From contig JAVMKO010000003.1 of NCBI GenBank assembly GCA_032164245.1, positions 93,185,890 to 93,249,889 on the forward strand: a stretch of DNA of 64,000 bases, given 5' to 3'. A program made the translations under genes and the position numbers. The notes beneath the pieces are model-generated. The model was not told the DNA's origin. It searched no databases and saw only the letters and a list, made by a program, of their open reading frames with translations. Below are positions 1-10,728 of this stretch, in pieces (position 1 is the stretch's first letter; every line of letters begins with the position of its first letter). This DNA comes from Sternotherus odoratus (taxonomy: Eukaryota > Chordata > Testudines > Kinosternidae).

Positions 1-565
1 GTTGACAATATGATTGTATATGGTTTTTTTTCACTGTATAGATTCCTAAATAACTCAATCTGTTCCAATCAATCACGCTGTTCTCTTTCTCATCCACAAT
101 CATTGGAGTGAACATATCTAATAGCCAAACAGTGGAGAACTGAAAAACATTAGGAAGTACCTGATCAGTTTAATCTCAAAACATGGAAGTAAAAAATATT
201 ACCAAGAATGCAGAACACTCTTCCCAAAAAGGGAGAGACAAATGGTAAATTTGTAGACATGACATTACTGATTGGTTAGGTTAAAAATATATGTGGGCAC
301 TCTTAACCCAATTCTTATGTATGTCAGATCAGTGGAACAAAAACACATGGGCTCACACACAAGTGCTCAGGCATATTAACTCCAGTGTCCCCTTTTTGTT
401 TAAAGTACTATTTTCCCAGATCTAAGGACTAGAAAAGAGTTAGTCCATTTTCCCCCTTTTCTCTTGATCTGTAGATGCCCATGCACCGTAGTAGCAGATA
501 TGAGGGTTGTACATTATAGAATGGTCCCTTACACTACGTGCTAATTACTTATGCTAAACAATCTG
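1..565. other. AT-rich stretch, nothing recognised
   Basis: No gene, RNA gene or repeat that I can name. There is no long open frame and no strong splice-site pair. Confidence 0.5.
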
Positions 566-688
566 TTCCACCTTGCATTTTGCTGTGATGCTGGGAGAGC
601 TGAAGAAGAGCTCTGAGTGGCTCAAAAGATTGTCTCTGTCACCAACAGAAATTGGTCCAATAAAAGATGTCACCTCATCCGCAATGTG
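566..688 (+). repeat. Penelope-like 3' region with decayed hammerhead ribozyme
   Basis: The core CTGAAGA (600-606) fits the hammerhead consensus CUGANGA. It is followed by a stem II formed by GAGC (608-611) with GCTC (620-623), plus a U-G pair, and then AAAA (624-627) where an active ribozyme has GAAA. Next comes a hairpin, ACCAACAG..ATTGGT, and CCAATAAA, which contains a poly(A)-type signal. Hammerhead motifs are known in Penelope-like retroelements. The G-to-A change in the conserved GAAA implies that this copy is inactive. Similarity to related repeats fades after about 688. Confidence 0.5.
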
Positions 689-1089
689 GATCTGGCCATC
701 TGCTACTGGGCTATACCCCCTGCTTCCATGCTTTCTTAGGGAAGGAAAAATGGGATTCAGGGCTGGCTTTTCTGTCAATAAACACTTCAGATCCTCTCTT
801 CATCCAGAGCCCCTTCAGAGACACCCTCTCCCACTCCAAAGTTAAGTTTCTGCATACAGCTCAGGTAGCTCATTGCAGCAGTGGCTGGTCCTGCTCCACC
901 AAGGTTGTGCCAGGAGTGGCTGATAGGAGCCTTTGGACTGGACCTCTGTTCTTGATGTTCTTGGATGTTCTTGGCATAATCTCAGAGCTAACTGAGATTT
1001 AGGGACCAGGCAGAACTTCTCACCACTTCTGGGTGGCGCACAGAGCACTAGTCCCTGACTCCTCCTTCTCCTACTATTACTGGGTGGTA
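689..1089. other. Unassigned stretch with a short open frame
   Basis: An open frame of about 110 codons runs through here on the + strand (667-1002). Its product has low complexity and resembles nothing I know, so I treat it as chance. Confidence 0.4.
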
Positions 1090-1301
1090 CTACTGGCTAG
1101 AGCACTGGACTGGGATTAAAGAGGCCTGGGTGCCATTCCTGCCTCTGCTAATGGCATCCTGTGCAGCCTTAGACAAGTCACTTCGCCTCAGTTTCCCCAT
1201 TTTACAGATGGGAATAATGATACTGACTGTCTTTGTACAACACTTTGAGATCTGTTGATGAAGAATGCTATGTAAGAGCTAATAATTATTACTACTACTT
1301 A
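1090..1301 (+). repeat. MIR/CORE-type SINE
   Basis: The order of segments matches MIR: a tRNA-like start with 'ctagagcactggactggg', a degenerate 'tgccattcctgcctctgc' box B region, then the conserved core 'aagtcacttcgcctcagttt' and 'ttacagatgggaataatga'. The end is the CORE tail, 'cactttgagatctgttgatg', followed by an ATT-rich run. The copy is old and diverged but nearly full length, and it cannot move itself. Confidence 0.8.
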
Positions 1302-2382
1302 CAGTTCAGTCCTCAGTTCAAGTAGTTCATGGCCGGTATTTATGGAGCCGAAGAACCAGAATTCTGGTCCAAGATCCCTATGTGAGTGCTTATTGGCCTG
1401 ATTCCAGCTGGGCCTGACCTAGAGGATGAAGTCCTTTCTGGACAGTGGCAATTCTGATCAAACTTTCTCACATTTTTCTATCCACATGCCACAATCCTGA
1501 TGTGGTGCAGACTTCTTATAGAGCTGTAATGGTAGTTCAATCTCCAATGCCAATTCTATCCGTAGCCTTTCTGCTAACAATGGTCTAACAATGCTTACTG
1601 TAAAAATAGCTTTGAAGGCAAATAGTTGCAACCAAAAGACATTTGACCTTCATCAAACATGCACAAAACTTGACAAGAGATTACATTAGTATATTGTGGA
1701 GGACAGTCTCATTTTAAACTGTACATGGAATTAGAAACTGGCAGGTTTCAAATAATGGCAATATTTATGCTATTTTCACATAAATTACTGCACTGCCTTC
1801 TACAGTGTATAATCAGCCAGATGATCTGAAGTTTCTGATCACAATTCTGATTCATGTAACGAAGACAATATTGGGAATATCTCATTTCGTGCCCCCTCTC
1901 CCTGACAGTCCTTCCAAAACAATTAGATAAATGACACCACCACCTAATTTTATCACAGTTATTCTGCTCAAAAGGAATTCAAGAGAACTCTACAATTAGG
2001 TCATCATCACCTCCTAATAATGCAATAACAGTACGTGTAATTTAGGCTAGCTGCAGACGTTCCAGAAATGCAGATCAGAAAAGGAATGAAGTTTTCTACT
2101 AAAAAAAGAACTATTGAGAGTTTTACACACAAGACTTTATAGAAAATGTAATTCACCATTCGCACAGAGAGTAGTCCTGGGGGGTTACACGCCATACTAG
2201 CTTGGTGCAACAATGTGTTGTGTATCTACCTAGCTTTTATGTTTCTGTAGATGAAAGAGTGGAACTGTTCTGTGACTGCCAGACTTTACTTCCTCCTTCA
2301 GACATGGAATCCTAGACTCACTGCCATATATATCACTGAATGAAGACATCACTGTGGAGGGAGATGGCTTTTTTTCTGATGC
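1302..2382. other. Unassigned AT-rich stretch
   Basis: No convincing repeat, exon or RNA gene. The short open frames (60-70 codons) are at chance level. Confidence 0.4.
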
Positions 2383-2534
2383 TGTAGAGGGGTGGTGTGG
2401 CCCCATGTCGGCCTGAAGGGAGATAACTAGGCTGACCATACGTCCCGTTTTGAACGGGACAGTCCCGTTTTTTACATATTTTCGGACTGTCCCGTCTTTT
2501 TAACATAAATATCAAATATGTCCCGCTTGCCCCA

Positions 2535-2762
2535 GTCAGCTCCCGCTGCCAGCCTGGGTATAGGGAACCCAGGCTGGCAGCGGGAGCTGAGACCCCGGCT
2601 GGCAGGAGCCTGGGGGGAAAACCCCAAAGCGGCGGCAGGTCGAGTGCTCAGCCGGCTGCCGCTTTAGAGTTTCCCCGCAGGCTGCTGCTAGCTGGGGTCT
2701 GAGCTCCCGCTGCCAGCCTGGGTTCCCTACACCCAGGCTGGCAGCGGGAGCTGACTGGGGCA
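2535..2762. repeat. Paired hairpins forming a larger inverted repeat
   Basis: The arm GCTCCCGCTGCCAGCCTGGG occurs with its reverse complement near 2540-2590. The whole hairpin recurs, almost exactly reverse-complemented, near 2700-2755. The two hairpins are therefore arms of a larger inverted repeat around a central spacer. This points to a palindromic insert carried by the surrounding hAT element. Confidence 0.75.
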
Positions 2763-2828
2763 GGTGGTGGGACCACCACCTCCCCCCACCCGCACCGCAG
2801 GGTGGCGGTGAAACGCCCCCACCACCCC

Positions 2829-2909
2829 CAGTAGACGCTTGATTATCCGGGATTTTATTAACCGGGATTAAGGTTTTCCCGATCATCCCGGATAATCGAG
2901 AGTCTACTG
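2829..2909. repeat. Pogo/Tigger-like short inverted-repeat element
   Basis: The left arm CAGTAGACGCTTGATTATCC and the reverse complement of the right arm, CAGTAGACTCTCGATTATCC, match at most positions. The segment is 81 bp. A TA follows the right end but not the left, so a clean TA duplication is not shown. The CAGTAG...TTATCC start resembles pogo/Tigger ends. Confidence 0.45.
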
Positions 2910-3830
2910 TATGTTCATGTACTAAAACTTTTTTTATCGTCTTACTTTTTCATGAATACAGAATATTACATAACCCCGTCCTGTTTTTGCTATCCCAATG
3001 TCCCGTTTTTGTCTCAAGGAAATATGGTCAGCCTAGAGATAACCCCTGGCAGACGCCACAGTGGGCGGAGCCCGGGCATATCAAGCCCCGCCCCCAGAAG
3101 GTCAGGAGCCAAACCGGAAGTATAAAAGCTCTGCCTCAGAGCTCCCTTGGGGGGAAGCCACCGCAGAGGCCAGACACTATGGTGTTGGCTCCAGCCAGGG
3201 AGCCGCCGGGCCTGCCCCTCGCTCGCTACCCGGAGGAGCCGCCGAGCCTGCCCCTCGCTCGCTACTCAGAGGAGCCGCCGACAGAACCCTACCCCTATTA
3301 CCCGGAGGAGGAGTTGCCGGACCGGCCCCCCCGACAGTGACCCAGAGGAACCCATGAACCTGGAACCCCCTGCGGACCCAGGAGCAGCCCAGGTACCGTG
3401 GGAGGGGGAGTTAGGAAGTAGCCCGGAGGGAGACCCTGAGCCGATGTCAGTGTGTTGCGGGCAGGATCCCCACTGATAGCAGCGGAGGGTTGTCCGCTGC
3501 TAGGGCCCCGGGCTGGGGCGCAGTGGAGTGGGTGGGCCTGCGCCCCCCCTGCCACCCTTCTTTGCGGGTGGCAGCCTCCCCCTCTCCCAGACACCTGGGC
3601 CGTTGAACTGCCACTGAACTGCTACTGCTCAGTCCCTGCCTAAGGGCCTGAGTCCTGACTGTTTGTTTGTTGCCCCGCCCTGCCCCAGGGCTTGGGCCAC
3701 TTAAGCTACCCACCGGGTAGTCCCCAACCTGACTGGAGACCAGGACAAGGCAGTGCCGTACCCCACCGCCCACGAGGGAGTGACCCCGAGTGACGCACTC
3801 CGAGTGACGAGAGATGCCCTCATGGGGGTA

Positions 3831-4700
3831 ACCGGATCTCCTTGGCTGACTCACAGCTGGGAAAGCAGAGAGGAGAGAGCAGAGAGGCCCTTACTGAGCT
3901 GAGGCACAAATATCTCCTGTCTCCATTATGGAAAATGAAGCAGAAGAGGCATCTGAGTTCCTCACTGCCCCACCTCTGTCCCCGCCAATCCTTTTCCTCA
4001 TATGCTTTGTTCTTGGAGGGCTCTTGCTGCACTGCTGAGTTCCAGCTTTCCCTCTCTCTTTCTCATGCCTGTGGTTGGTGAAGCTAAGTTTGGTGAAGAA
4101 TTAATTTGTATGAAATCTCTGCTCCCTCCTGAGTGTCTGCAAGACCCAGTGGCTGGATGGCTGAGCAGCTGCATTATACCTCTTACTGGCCCATTCTCCT
4201 TGAGATTGTTCCGGTTCCCACAGAGCTCCCATTCACTGAAGTAAAAGATCCCTGCACCCATAACAGTTTGCCTCTGGGAATTTAAATAATAACAATCTAG
4301 ATATTTATGGACAGAATTGGCACAACACATTAAATAAAATGCAAGTCTAAATAAATACATTGCTTCAATGCTTGTGAATTTGAAAAAGTATGAGTAAGAG
4401 CTTCTTTGAGCTGCAGCTACTGGCAGGCCGGCTGAATTTATCTCCGAGTGTTGAGCCCTTTAATGTTCTTTGCTTTCTTCTTATAATGCATCACTTCACT
4501 CTTGAGTAGAGCTGGGCAAATGCTGCCAAATAGATGTTCTATGAACATCCTTTGAAATGTTTAAATGAATTCACTTTGACCATATTCAGGCCCATGTTTG
4601 TGTTCACTTTCTGTGTATGGTTAGCAAATGAGTTTACTGACAGGAGTTTTCACCCAAAGAATCAGTTTTGAGCAGATTTGTAGAAAGCAAATTTCAAATT
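3831..4700. other. Unassigned stretch with one MITE-like end
   Basis: Mostly unrecognised. AGAGCTGGGCAAATG near 4508 resembles the end of the MITE at 10319 (AGAGCTGAGCAAAAT), but I find no matching right end, so it may be a solo fragment. Confidence 0.3.
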
Positions 4701-5577
4701 AGGGCATGTCTTCACTACCACTTTAATTCGACCTTAACGACGTTAGGTCGAATTAAAGGTGTACCTGTCTTCACATACATGCCCTTAAAGTCGATTTAAA
4801 GGGCCCTCAAGATCGATTTCGGAACTCCTGCCTAACGAGAGAAGTAAGGCTAAATTCGACATTACAAGCTCGACTGTGGGCTAGTGAAGAGGCATCAGAA
4901 GTTAAGCCTCCGACCTCCGAGCAGCCCCGCGAGGGGGGGGCTGTTCGGGGGGGGGCTGTTCGGGCGGGGGGGGGGTCCGCGGGGCTGCTGGGGGGGGGGG
5001 GAAGCCGCGCGGGGCTGCTTGAGGGATCGGCTCAGCTGTCTGGTCAATTTCACCAGGCAGCTGAGCGGATAGCCCCGCGCCGGCTCCCCCCCCCCTCGGG
5101 CGGGGGGGGGGTCCAGCGGGGGGGCTGTTTGGGCGGGGGGGCTGTTGGGGGGCTGTTCGGGCAGGGGGGGTCCGCGGGGCTGCTGAGGGGGGGGGGAAGC
5201 CCGCGCGGGGCTGCTTGAGGGATCGGCTCAGCTGTCTGGTCAATTTCACCAGGCAGCTGAGCCGATAGCCCAAGCAGCCGCGCGCTGGCTCCCCCACCCC
5301 CCCTCGGGCGGGTGGGTACGGCGAGGGGGGGGCTGTTCGGGCGGGGGGGTCCGTGGGGCTGCTTGGGCGGGGGGGGTCCAGCACCCATTGCACTGTGGGC
5401 TACCTACCCACAGTGCAATGCAGGCTATGGACCCCCTGCAAAAGTTCAAGGACAGACAGTGTCGACCACTGTCGACCTGCTGTCCTGGTGGGGACACACT
5501 GATTCGATTTTCTAAACTCGAGTTTAGAAAATCGAATTAAGGGAAATCGACCTAGACCTATAGTGAAGACATACCCT
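4701..5577. mobile_element. Palindromic MITE with GC-rich tandem core
   Basis: The left end AGGGCATGTCTTCACTA is the inverted counterpart of the right end TAGTGAAGACATACCCT (one mismatch). A near-palindrome around TTAATTCGACC..GGTCGAATTAA lies just inside the left end. A perfect 36-bp palindrome (5502-5537) lies inside the right end. The centre is very GC-rich and carries two copies of a roughly 196-bp unit. There is no transposase. The ends resemble hAT-type turtle MITEs, but I could not find a convincing target duplication. Confidence 0.65.
4995..5335 (+). repeat. Two tandem copies of a ~196-bp GC-rich unit
   Basis: The block starting 'gcgcggggctgcttgaggga' and running through 'ctcagctgtctggtcaattt' recurs with a spacing of 196 bp (CTCAGCTGTC at 5031 and 5227). 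Each copy contains a hairpin, GCTCAGCTG..ACCAGGCAGCTGAGC, and is followed by runs of C and G. Long proline/glycine-rich open frames here are by-products of this composition. Confidence 0.75.
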
Positions 5578-5614
5578 ATATCACCTCCGGAACTCACACC
5601 AGAAACTGTTTCTG

Positions 5615-5912
5615 AGGCCAAGTCTACTCTACCTACAGGATTGGTGGGTAGTGATTGATCTATTGGAGATCAATTAATTGTGTCTCATTTAGAAGTGATA
5701 AATCGATCCCCAAGTGTGCTTCCCGTCAACTCCAGAATTCCACCGCTGCGAGAGGCAGAAGTGGAGTCGACGGGAGAGCGGCAGTAGTCGACTCGCCACC
5801 GTAAGGACTCCCAGGTAAGTCGACCTAAGATACGTTCACTTCAGCTATGCTATTTGCGTGGCTGAAGTTGCGTATCTTAGGTTGACCCCCTCCCCCAATG
5901 TAGACCTGGCCT
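5615..5912 (+). mobile_element. Palindromic MITE, family with ATCGATC core, copy 1
   Basis: The ends AGGCCAAGTCTACTCT and AATGTAGACCTGGCCT are inverted repeats. Inside are the motifs 'gtgataaatcgatcc', 'ggagtcgacggg' and the hairpin 'tatgctatttgcgtggctga' near the right end. At least three further copies lie at 33883, 43616 and 43932, all non-coding. The family resembles hAT-type turtle MITEs. It lies 37 bp from the preceding MITE. Confidence 0.7.
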
Positions 5913-8620
5913 GAGACACACTCTCATCCAGTCGGGAAATACAGATGTACATTATGACCTCTGTGTCTGATAAAAACAGACCAAATTTCAAAGGCTGAAT
6001 ATTGAATACTGGTGGGGGAGAGGAATCAAACCCTGCTTGCAAACTGTTTACAGAACAGGGGCCTCATTGTCCACTGCTTTGTGCCTTGGGTTGTCATTTA
6101 CCCCTGAGGAAAATAAATACAAATTAGGTGTAAAAAGGTACCATTTGGCTAGTGACATGACTTAGACATTTTTATCACCCATGATGTCTATAAGCTCATA
6201 AAATCTTCCCTGTTGTGCCTACCTGAGCACAAAGTACAGGGAAACCTGACTGTACAATGACAGTGCTAGATGCAGGAGGTGAGTGGACAAATAGGAGAAG
6301 TCTCAGGTACAGCGCAAGCAAAAAAGGCCTCACTCTTGCCCCATCTCTGACTTTATCATGGTCATAATGGGGGGGCAGCCAGTGAGGAGCATTGGAGCCT
6401 CGCCACTGGAGCTCTGCCTTTCACGCCTAGGGCACATTCCTCCCTGTGGCAATGGAGACAAGCATGCAGATTTTTTAAATCTTTTGTATATGATGCTATT
6501 GGTGACCCACTTTTGGGGGGTGAGGGAATCTCTCAGAAAATGCTATATACAATCTAATAGTTTATGACCAGCATCCTTTTGTTTGAATTTTTTTTTTCCA
6601 TTTAGCAATTTCCTGTGCTACTGTCTCAGGGGTTAGAGGAAAATGCATGAGCCACAGGTACTGACCTTGGCAACCACTGTGAGATACATATTAAAGGAAT
6701 TGTCAAGATTAGGGGCCTTGTTTGATATCAGGCTGACTTGATTTAAAGATGACAGCTAATCTCAGACTTGTCAGATCAAAGCTCTGGGGGGTTTCCAAAA
6801 GGACAGAGACCCAGATTTGTCATTCACTGTGAGCTTAGGGTGTCTCAGGGAGCTTTTTTTTACCTACAGTGTGTTTACCAGGCTCATTGCAGGCCTGACT
6901 ATACCGCCAAAGATGCAGGGTCTTGTTCTGTAAATCTTTGGTGTCAGAAACATGAAAGTACCAATATTAAACCTTGACATCTTTTTGTATAGACCAAGAA
7001 AAAAACATAACTTGGAAAGTTGATATTCTAGAGCAAACAATAAATAAAAAGTGTCAAAGTGAAAACATATTAGTAAACTTAGTAAACTCTTACCGATCGC
7101 TGGGAAAAGGAAGGGAAGGGTTAAAATGAGAAGGGTTATTTGTTTCATGCACTTGTTCTGACATGTTTTAATCTAAGTTTGGAAGATCTCTGGGTCAAGG
7201 GCTATCTTTTACCCTATGCCTGTACAATCTTAACACAATGGGGTCCTGAGATAGTTGGGTCCTCTAGGTTCTATTATAATAATACTAATACCTTTCTAGA
7301 AAGGTAGGTGGACCAGGGATTTTAGTCCAAGAAATCTGAAGCACTAGCCCTTACAGGATTGGATGTTTAAACATCAAAAGCAAAGTGCAAAGGTCAATCC
7401 AAATAAGTTAAAAACAATTATGCTTGCCATTTCAAGCATAGATAGGGCTAGAATTGAAAATGGCAAAACACAGCTGAACTGAGGAAAACAAAAATCTTCC
7501 AAAAGGGGCAGGATCTAGCTATACCACCTGTCACAGGGAACCTGGTCCCCATGAGCAAAGGTAGGCCCAGCTCCCCTGTGTCAGAACAGGTGAGCCCAAT
7601 CCATCTTATTCAAGGGGGCTAAGAAAAGAGAAAATAGACACAGGGAAAATATGCCTAGGGAAGGGAAGCTGCTGAGATGTCTTGAGTCCAGTGGTGGATC
7701 CCTGGAACAAGTGGCCAGGCACTCAGGGAAGCAGCCCTGGCTGCTGCTCCAGGAAGGGAGCAGAGCTGCCTGGTATTCCTGCTCCTGGCAGCTTCCCAGT
7801 TTTAGAAACCCCTGGGAGAGGTGACCTGAAGTCTGAGACAAAGGACAGAGTTAAAAGACTGTTTCCTGTTTGTTTCCTTGCCTGTTTCAAGCAAATAAGT
7901 GTTTAAAAGGCGACTGGGCATGGCAGGGTGGGCTTGGAAGCAGGGGGTTGTCACACACACAAGGATGAGTTCTGGGAAGAATTCCTTCCCTGTTCCCCCA
8001 CTTGCTCCCAGGGGCAGCAGCAGATTTTTCTTCTGACCTACAAAGGTTCAGCTATTGTAGGTAGTGTGCTGGGGCTCCACCCATTCCTTGCTTCCATTCT
8101 CCTCCTCCATCCCAAATCAGGTGTATCTGATTTATAGCCCCGGCTTTCACCTTTGTGGCTACAGTGGTGATCTAGGGAGGCCATGTAGGGGTGGGTGTCT
8201 TTGAGTCTAATTCCTTGGTATGTCCCTTAGCAGCAGCCCAGGGCCACCACAATCTGCCCTGTAACCAGTTTGCCTAGTTGTGACTAGCCCTTGTGCAGTT
8301 GCATGAGGAGAGAAGACACTGACTCAGAGCTCCCCATGGGATGGCGTGGCTCGAGGCAGGCTGGTATATAACTGCCATTATCTGACCTTTCTTATATATA
8401 AGAATCCCTTGTTTTGTTTTTTCTTAATTCCTTCCTCTGCTCTACTAGGAAGTTATCTAAGCTTTAGTTTATATAATGGGGTTTGACCAGGGCAGGTTTT
8501 TAATTATCCCATGTGGCTTTTTCTGCCTTAAAATGATCCTTTGCCATAGAGCATACACAAGACTTGACAACTGCTAGGCAGCTGGTATGCTTAGATCACA
8601 GCCTACACCATGCTGCCCAA
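5913..8620. other. Unassigned stretch, about 2.7 kb
   Basis: No gene or named repeat. The segment 7500-8160 is less AT-rich and has short open frames on both strands, none recognisable. Confidence 0.35.
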
Positions 8621-8680
8621 AATATCTAATCATTTCCTTGTACTTCCCTGTCTCCTTCTGTTGTCTCCCTTCTTACACTC

Positions 8681-8924
8681 AGGGCTTGTCTTCACTACTA
8701 CAATCTAAGTGACTTACTCCAGCTACATGAATAACGGCGTAGCTTAGGTCGACTTACCCCAGTGTCTGCACCGCACTGTGTTGATGGGAGATGCTCTCTG
8801 GTCAACTTCCCTTGCTCCTCTCAGGAGCTGAAGTACCAGGATTGCCTGGAGAGCGCTCTGCCATCAACTTCACTAGCCCCACTAAATTGACACTGGCTGC
8901 ATCAATCTGGTAGTGAAGACAAGT
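8681..8924. mobile_element. Palindromic MITE inserted in a MIR-type tail
   Basis: The left end AGGGCTTGTCTTCACTAC and the right end GTAGTGAAGACAAG are inverted repeats. An inner hairpin-like region carries 'gtagcttaggtcgacttacc'. It interrupts a MIR/CORE tail that resumes at 8925. The flanks TTACACTC and TTAGATTG are only partly alike, so the target duplication is tentative. Confidence 0.6.
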
Positions 8925-9039
8925 TAGATTGTAAGCTTTTGGGGTGGGGACTGTCTTTTTGTTCTATTTGCACAACGTGGTGCTGGTCCTTAACTAGGGT
9001 TCCTATGTGCTACCATACTGCTACTTTTAATAATAATCA
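8925..9039 (+). repeat. MIR/CORE SINE tail
   Basis: The sequence 'agattgtaagctttt' followed by 'ggggactgtctttttgttct' and an A/T-rich 'aataataatc' end is the typical 3' tail of reptile MIR-like SINEs. Sequence just left of the MITE (about 8630-8680) may be the upstream part of the same copy. Confidence 0.6.
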
Positions 9040-9990
9040 AAGGTTTTATAGCAAATGACTTTATGTTGGATCAGGAAGAGAACATTAATACATAATTAGA
9101 TTTAATGTACCTGCACCGCATTACAGGAGAAGTTGGAGACTTTCAAGGAAGCATTGCTAAAGAAATACTGTACCTATATCACCGAGAAATGGAAAATTAC
9201 TAATGGCTTTACAACTTCAGTCTATCAGATATTTGATGAGATATGGTACTGAGGTTAGTCTTTCAGACAAATATTTTTACCTGTTACTCTGTGAAATGTT
9301 GACTCCAACGTTCCATTTGTATATGGAATTTTTTCTCCTGAGAGCAATTAAGGTCCTTCAGAATGTGCTTTAAAATCCAGTTTCATCTGCGAATATTTTA
9401 TACCATAGATTGTGTACCTAGAATATTTGTTAAGGAGACGCACTCAGATTATCCTTCTTCAGTTAGTTCCCCCACATGCTAACCAACTTCCTGGGAGTAA
9501 AGAAAAGCAATCTAAAAAACAGTTGTTCAAGCCTGAGCACAGTTAAATTAGCAGGCTACCATGGTGACCTTAACCAAGAGAAAGTGTTTAATGAAGTGGG
9601 ATGTATGTGTAGGAGGGGATTAATTGTAAATTCACTGTTTGGAATCTAACTAAAGAAGTTTGGATTTGAGGATTATTTTTTGTCAGAAACTTCATATGAA
9701 TACTCTCTAGCAAAGTTTTATAATATTAACAGTGTGTACCTTGTTGTGTTGCACAAATTATCCTGGTTTACATTCCCCACCTGGAAACTCCATTGGCAAT
9801 GCAGTAAATATTGACACCATCAAATAACGTTACTGGTTATGAGAGAATGAGAGAAATATGGAGGAAAATGTGGAAGAGAGGAAGAAGAGAGGAGAGAGAT
9901 ACAGAAGGAGACAGGCATAGAAACAGGATAACGGAGGGATAATAGAATGGATAAAGGAAGACACGTTTAACATGAAAGGACAGAATGAAA
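9040..9990. other. Unassigned stretch
   Basis: No recognised gene or repeat. The purine-rich run at 9840-9950 is low-complexity. Confidence 0.35.
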
Positions 9991-9993
9991 CTA

Positions 9994-10115
9994 ACCGTTG
10001 TTGTTGTTGTAGATGTGCTGCACCCAGTATACAAGAGATAAGCCTGTCCCTTCCACCAACAGAAGTTGATCCAATAAAAGATATTACATCACCCACCTTC
10101 TTTCTCTTAGAAAGA
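9994..10115 (+). repeat. Penelope-like fragment with an inverted 5' part
   Basis: The segment from 'ccaccaacagaagttgatcc' to 'tattacatcacccacc' is the same repeat as at 630-685. Its upstream part, 'gttgttgtagatgtgctg' to 'caagagataagcc', instead resembles the opposite strand of that family's 3' end. The hammerhead core and stem II seen in the first copy are missing. This looks like an internally inverted or palindrome-junction copy. Confidence 0.4.
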
Positions 10116-10318
10116 GAGAAGGCCACTGGCATAATGCAGACATCCAGAGCAGCTCATGCTCAGAGATGAGCTACCTGTATAATCATAGGTATGCATAAGA
10201 AACCAGCAGCTTAGACAGTCAGCAGCAGAGATACAGTGGCCTGAAACAAACTGGTTTAAGGCAGCATGAAGATAAAACATCGCTACTGCTAATCTCACCT
10301 AACAGCATATGTTCTTGA

Positions 10319-10428
10319 CAGAGCTGAGCAAAATATTTCAGACAAAGCTTACTTGCTGAAAAATGTAGTTTCAATTTGACTAAAGCTATTTGTGAATTTG
10401 CTCCATATTTGGCAAATATTGTCCAATT

Positions 10429-10463
<35 letters not shown>

Positions 10464-10678
10464 TTCAAAGTCAATGTGTTTAGTTCCAACATTTTTGAAA
10501 GGAAACTTGTATTTTAATTTCAAAATTTAGCTAGATTTATTAAAAAATAATAATTTCCAATTGAATGTTTTGCTGAGACCAGAAAAGAACTTTGTGTCAA
10601 CCCAAAATTTATCCTTTTCCCCCACAGATTTTCACTTTGGCCACTGAATCAAATAACCCATGATTTTGCTCAGCTCTA
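10319..10678. mobile_element. 360-bp MITE with near-perfect 8-bp target duplication
   Basis: The ends CAGAGCTGAGCAAAAT and ATTTTGCTCAGCTCTA are inverted repeats. The flanks GTTCTTGA (10311-10318) and GTACTTGA (10679-10686) match at 7 of 8 positions, supporting a hAT-type insertion. The interior is AT-rich and non-coding and holds a TTC microsatellite. Confidence 0.7.
10428..10466 (+). repeat. (TTC)n microsatellite
   Basis: About thirteen TTC units with one CTC interruption, inside the 360-bp MITE. Confidence 0.9.
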
Positions 10679-10728
10679 GTACTTGATATCTAGAGGGAGC
10701 TTGCCTGCCTTTTCTTAATAAGGGGTAT

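Larger units (their letters stand above)
2420..3043. mobile_element. hAT-like non-autonomous transposon with perfect 8-bp target duplication
   Basis: The element spans 2428-3035 (608 bp). It starts TAGGCTGACCAT and ends with the exact reverse complement, ATGGTCAGCCTA. GAGATAAC flanks it at 2420-2427 and 3036-3043. An 8-bp duplication with short terminal inverted repeats is typical of hAT transposons. No transposase is present. The interior holds four copies of a 21-nt palindromic arm and a pogo-like inverted repeat, annotated separately. It sits inside the LTR-like repeat and is therefore younger. Confidence 0.8.
2383..3830 (+). repeat. GC-rich LTR-like repeat with a TATA promoter (interrupted)
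   Basis: After removal of the hAT insertion at 2428-3035, the sequence runs from TGTAGAGGGGTGGTGTGG into GC-rich DNA. It has GC-box-like motifs near 3062 and 3090, an ETS-like CCGGAAG at 3114 and TATAAAAG at 3121. A short proline/arginine-rich open frame follows (ATG at 3179), built from imperfect repeats of a PEEPP-type unit. The layout suggests an LTR or retroelement promoter, and it resembles turtle Ty3/gypsy-type LTRs as I remember them. I could not define a 3' boundary or target duplication, so the class is uncertain. Confidence 0.4.

Noticed and set aside
4960..5360. CpG island marking a host promoter
   Set aside because: The CpG-rich segment is internal to a MITE; the similar peaks at 15.9-16.4, 20.0-20.3 and 57.8-58.2 kb are also transposon interiors.
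4902..5393. A 163-codon proline-rich antisense frame
   Set aside because: Produced by the duplicated GC-rich core of a MITE.
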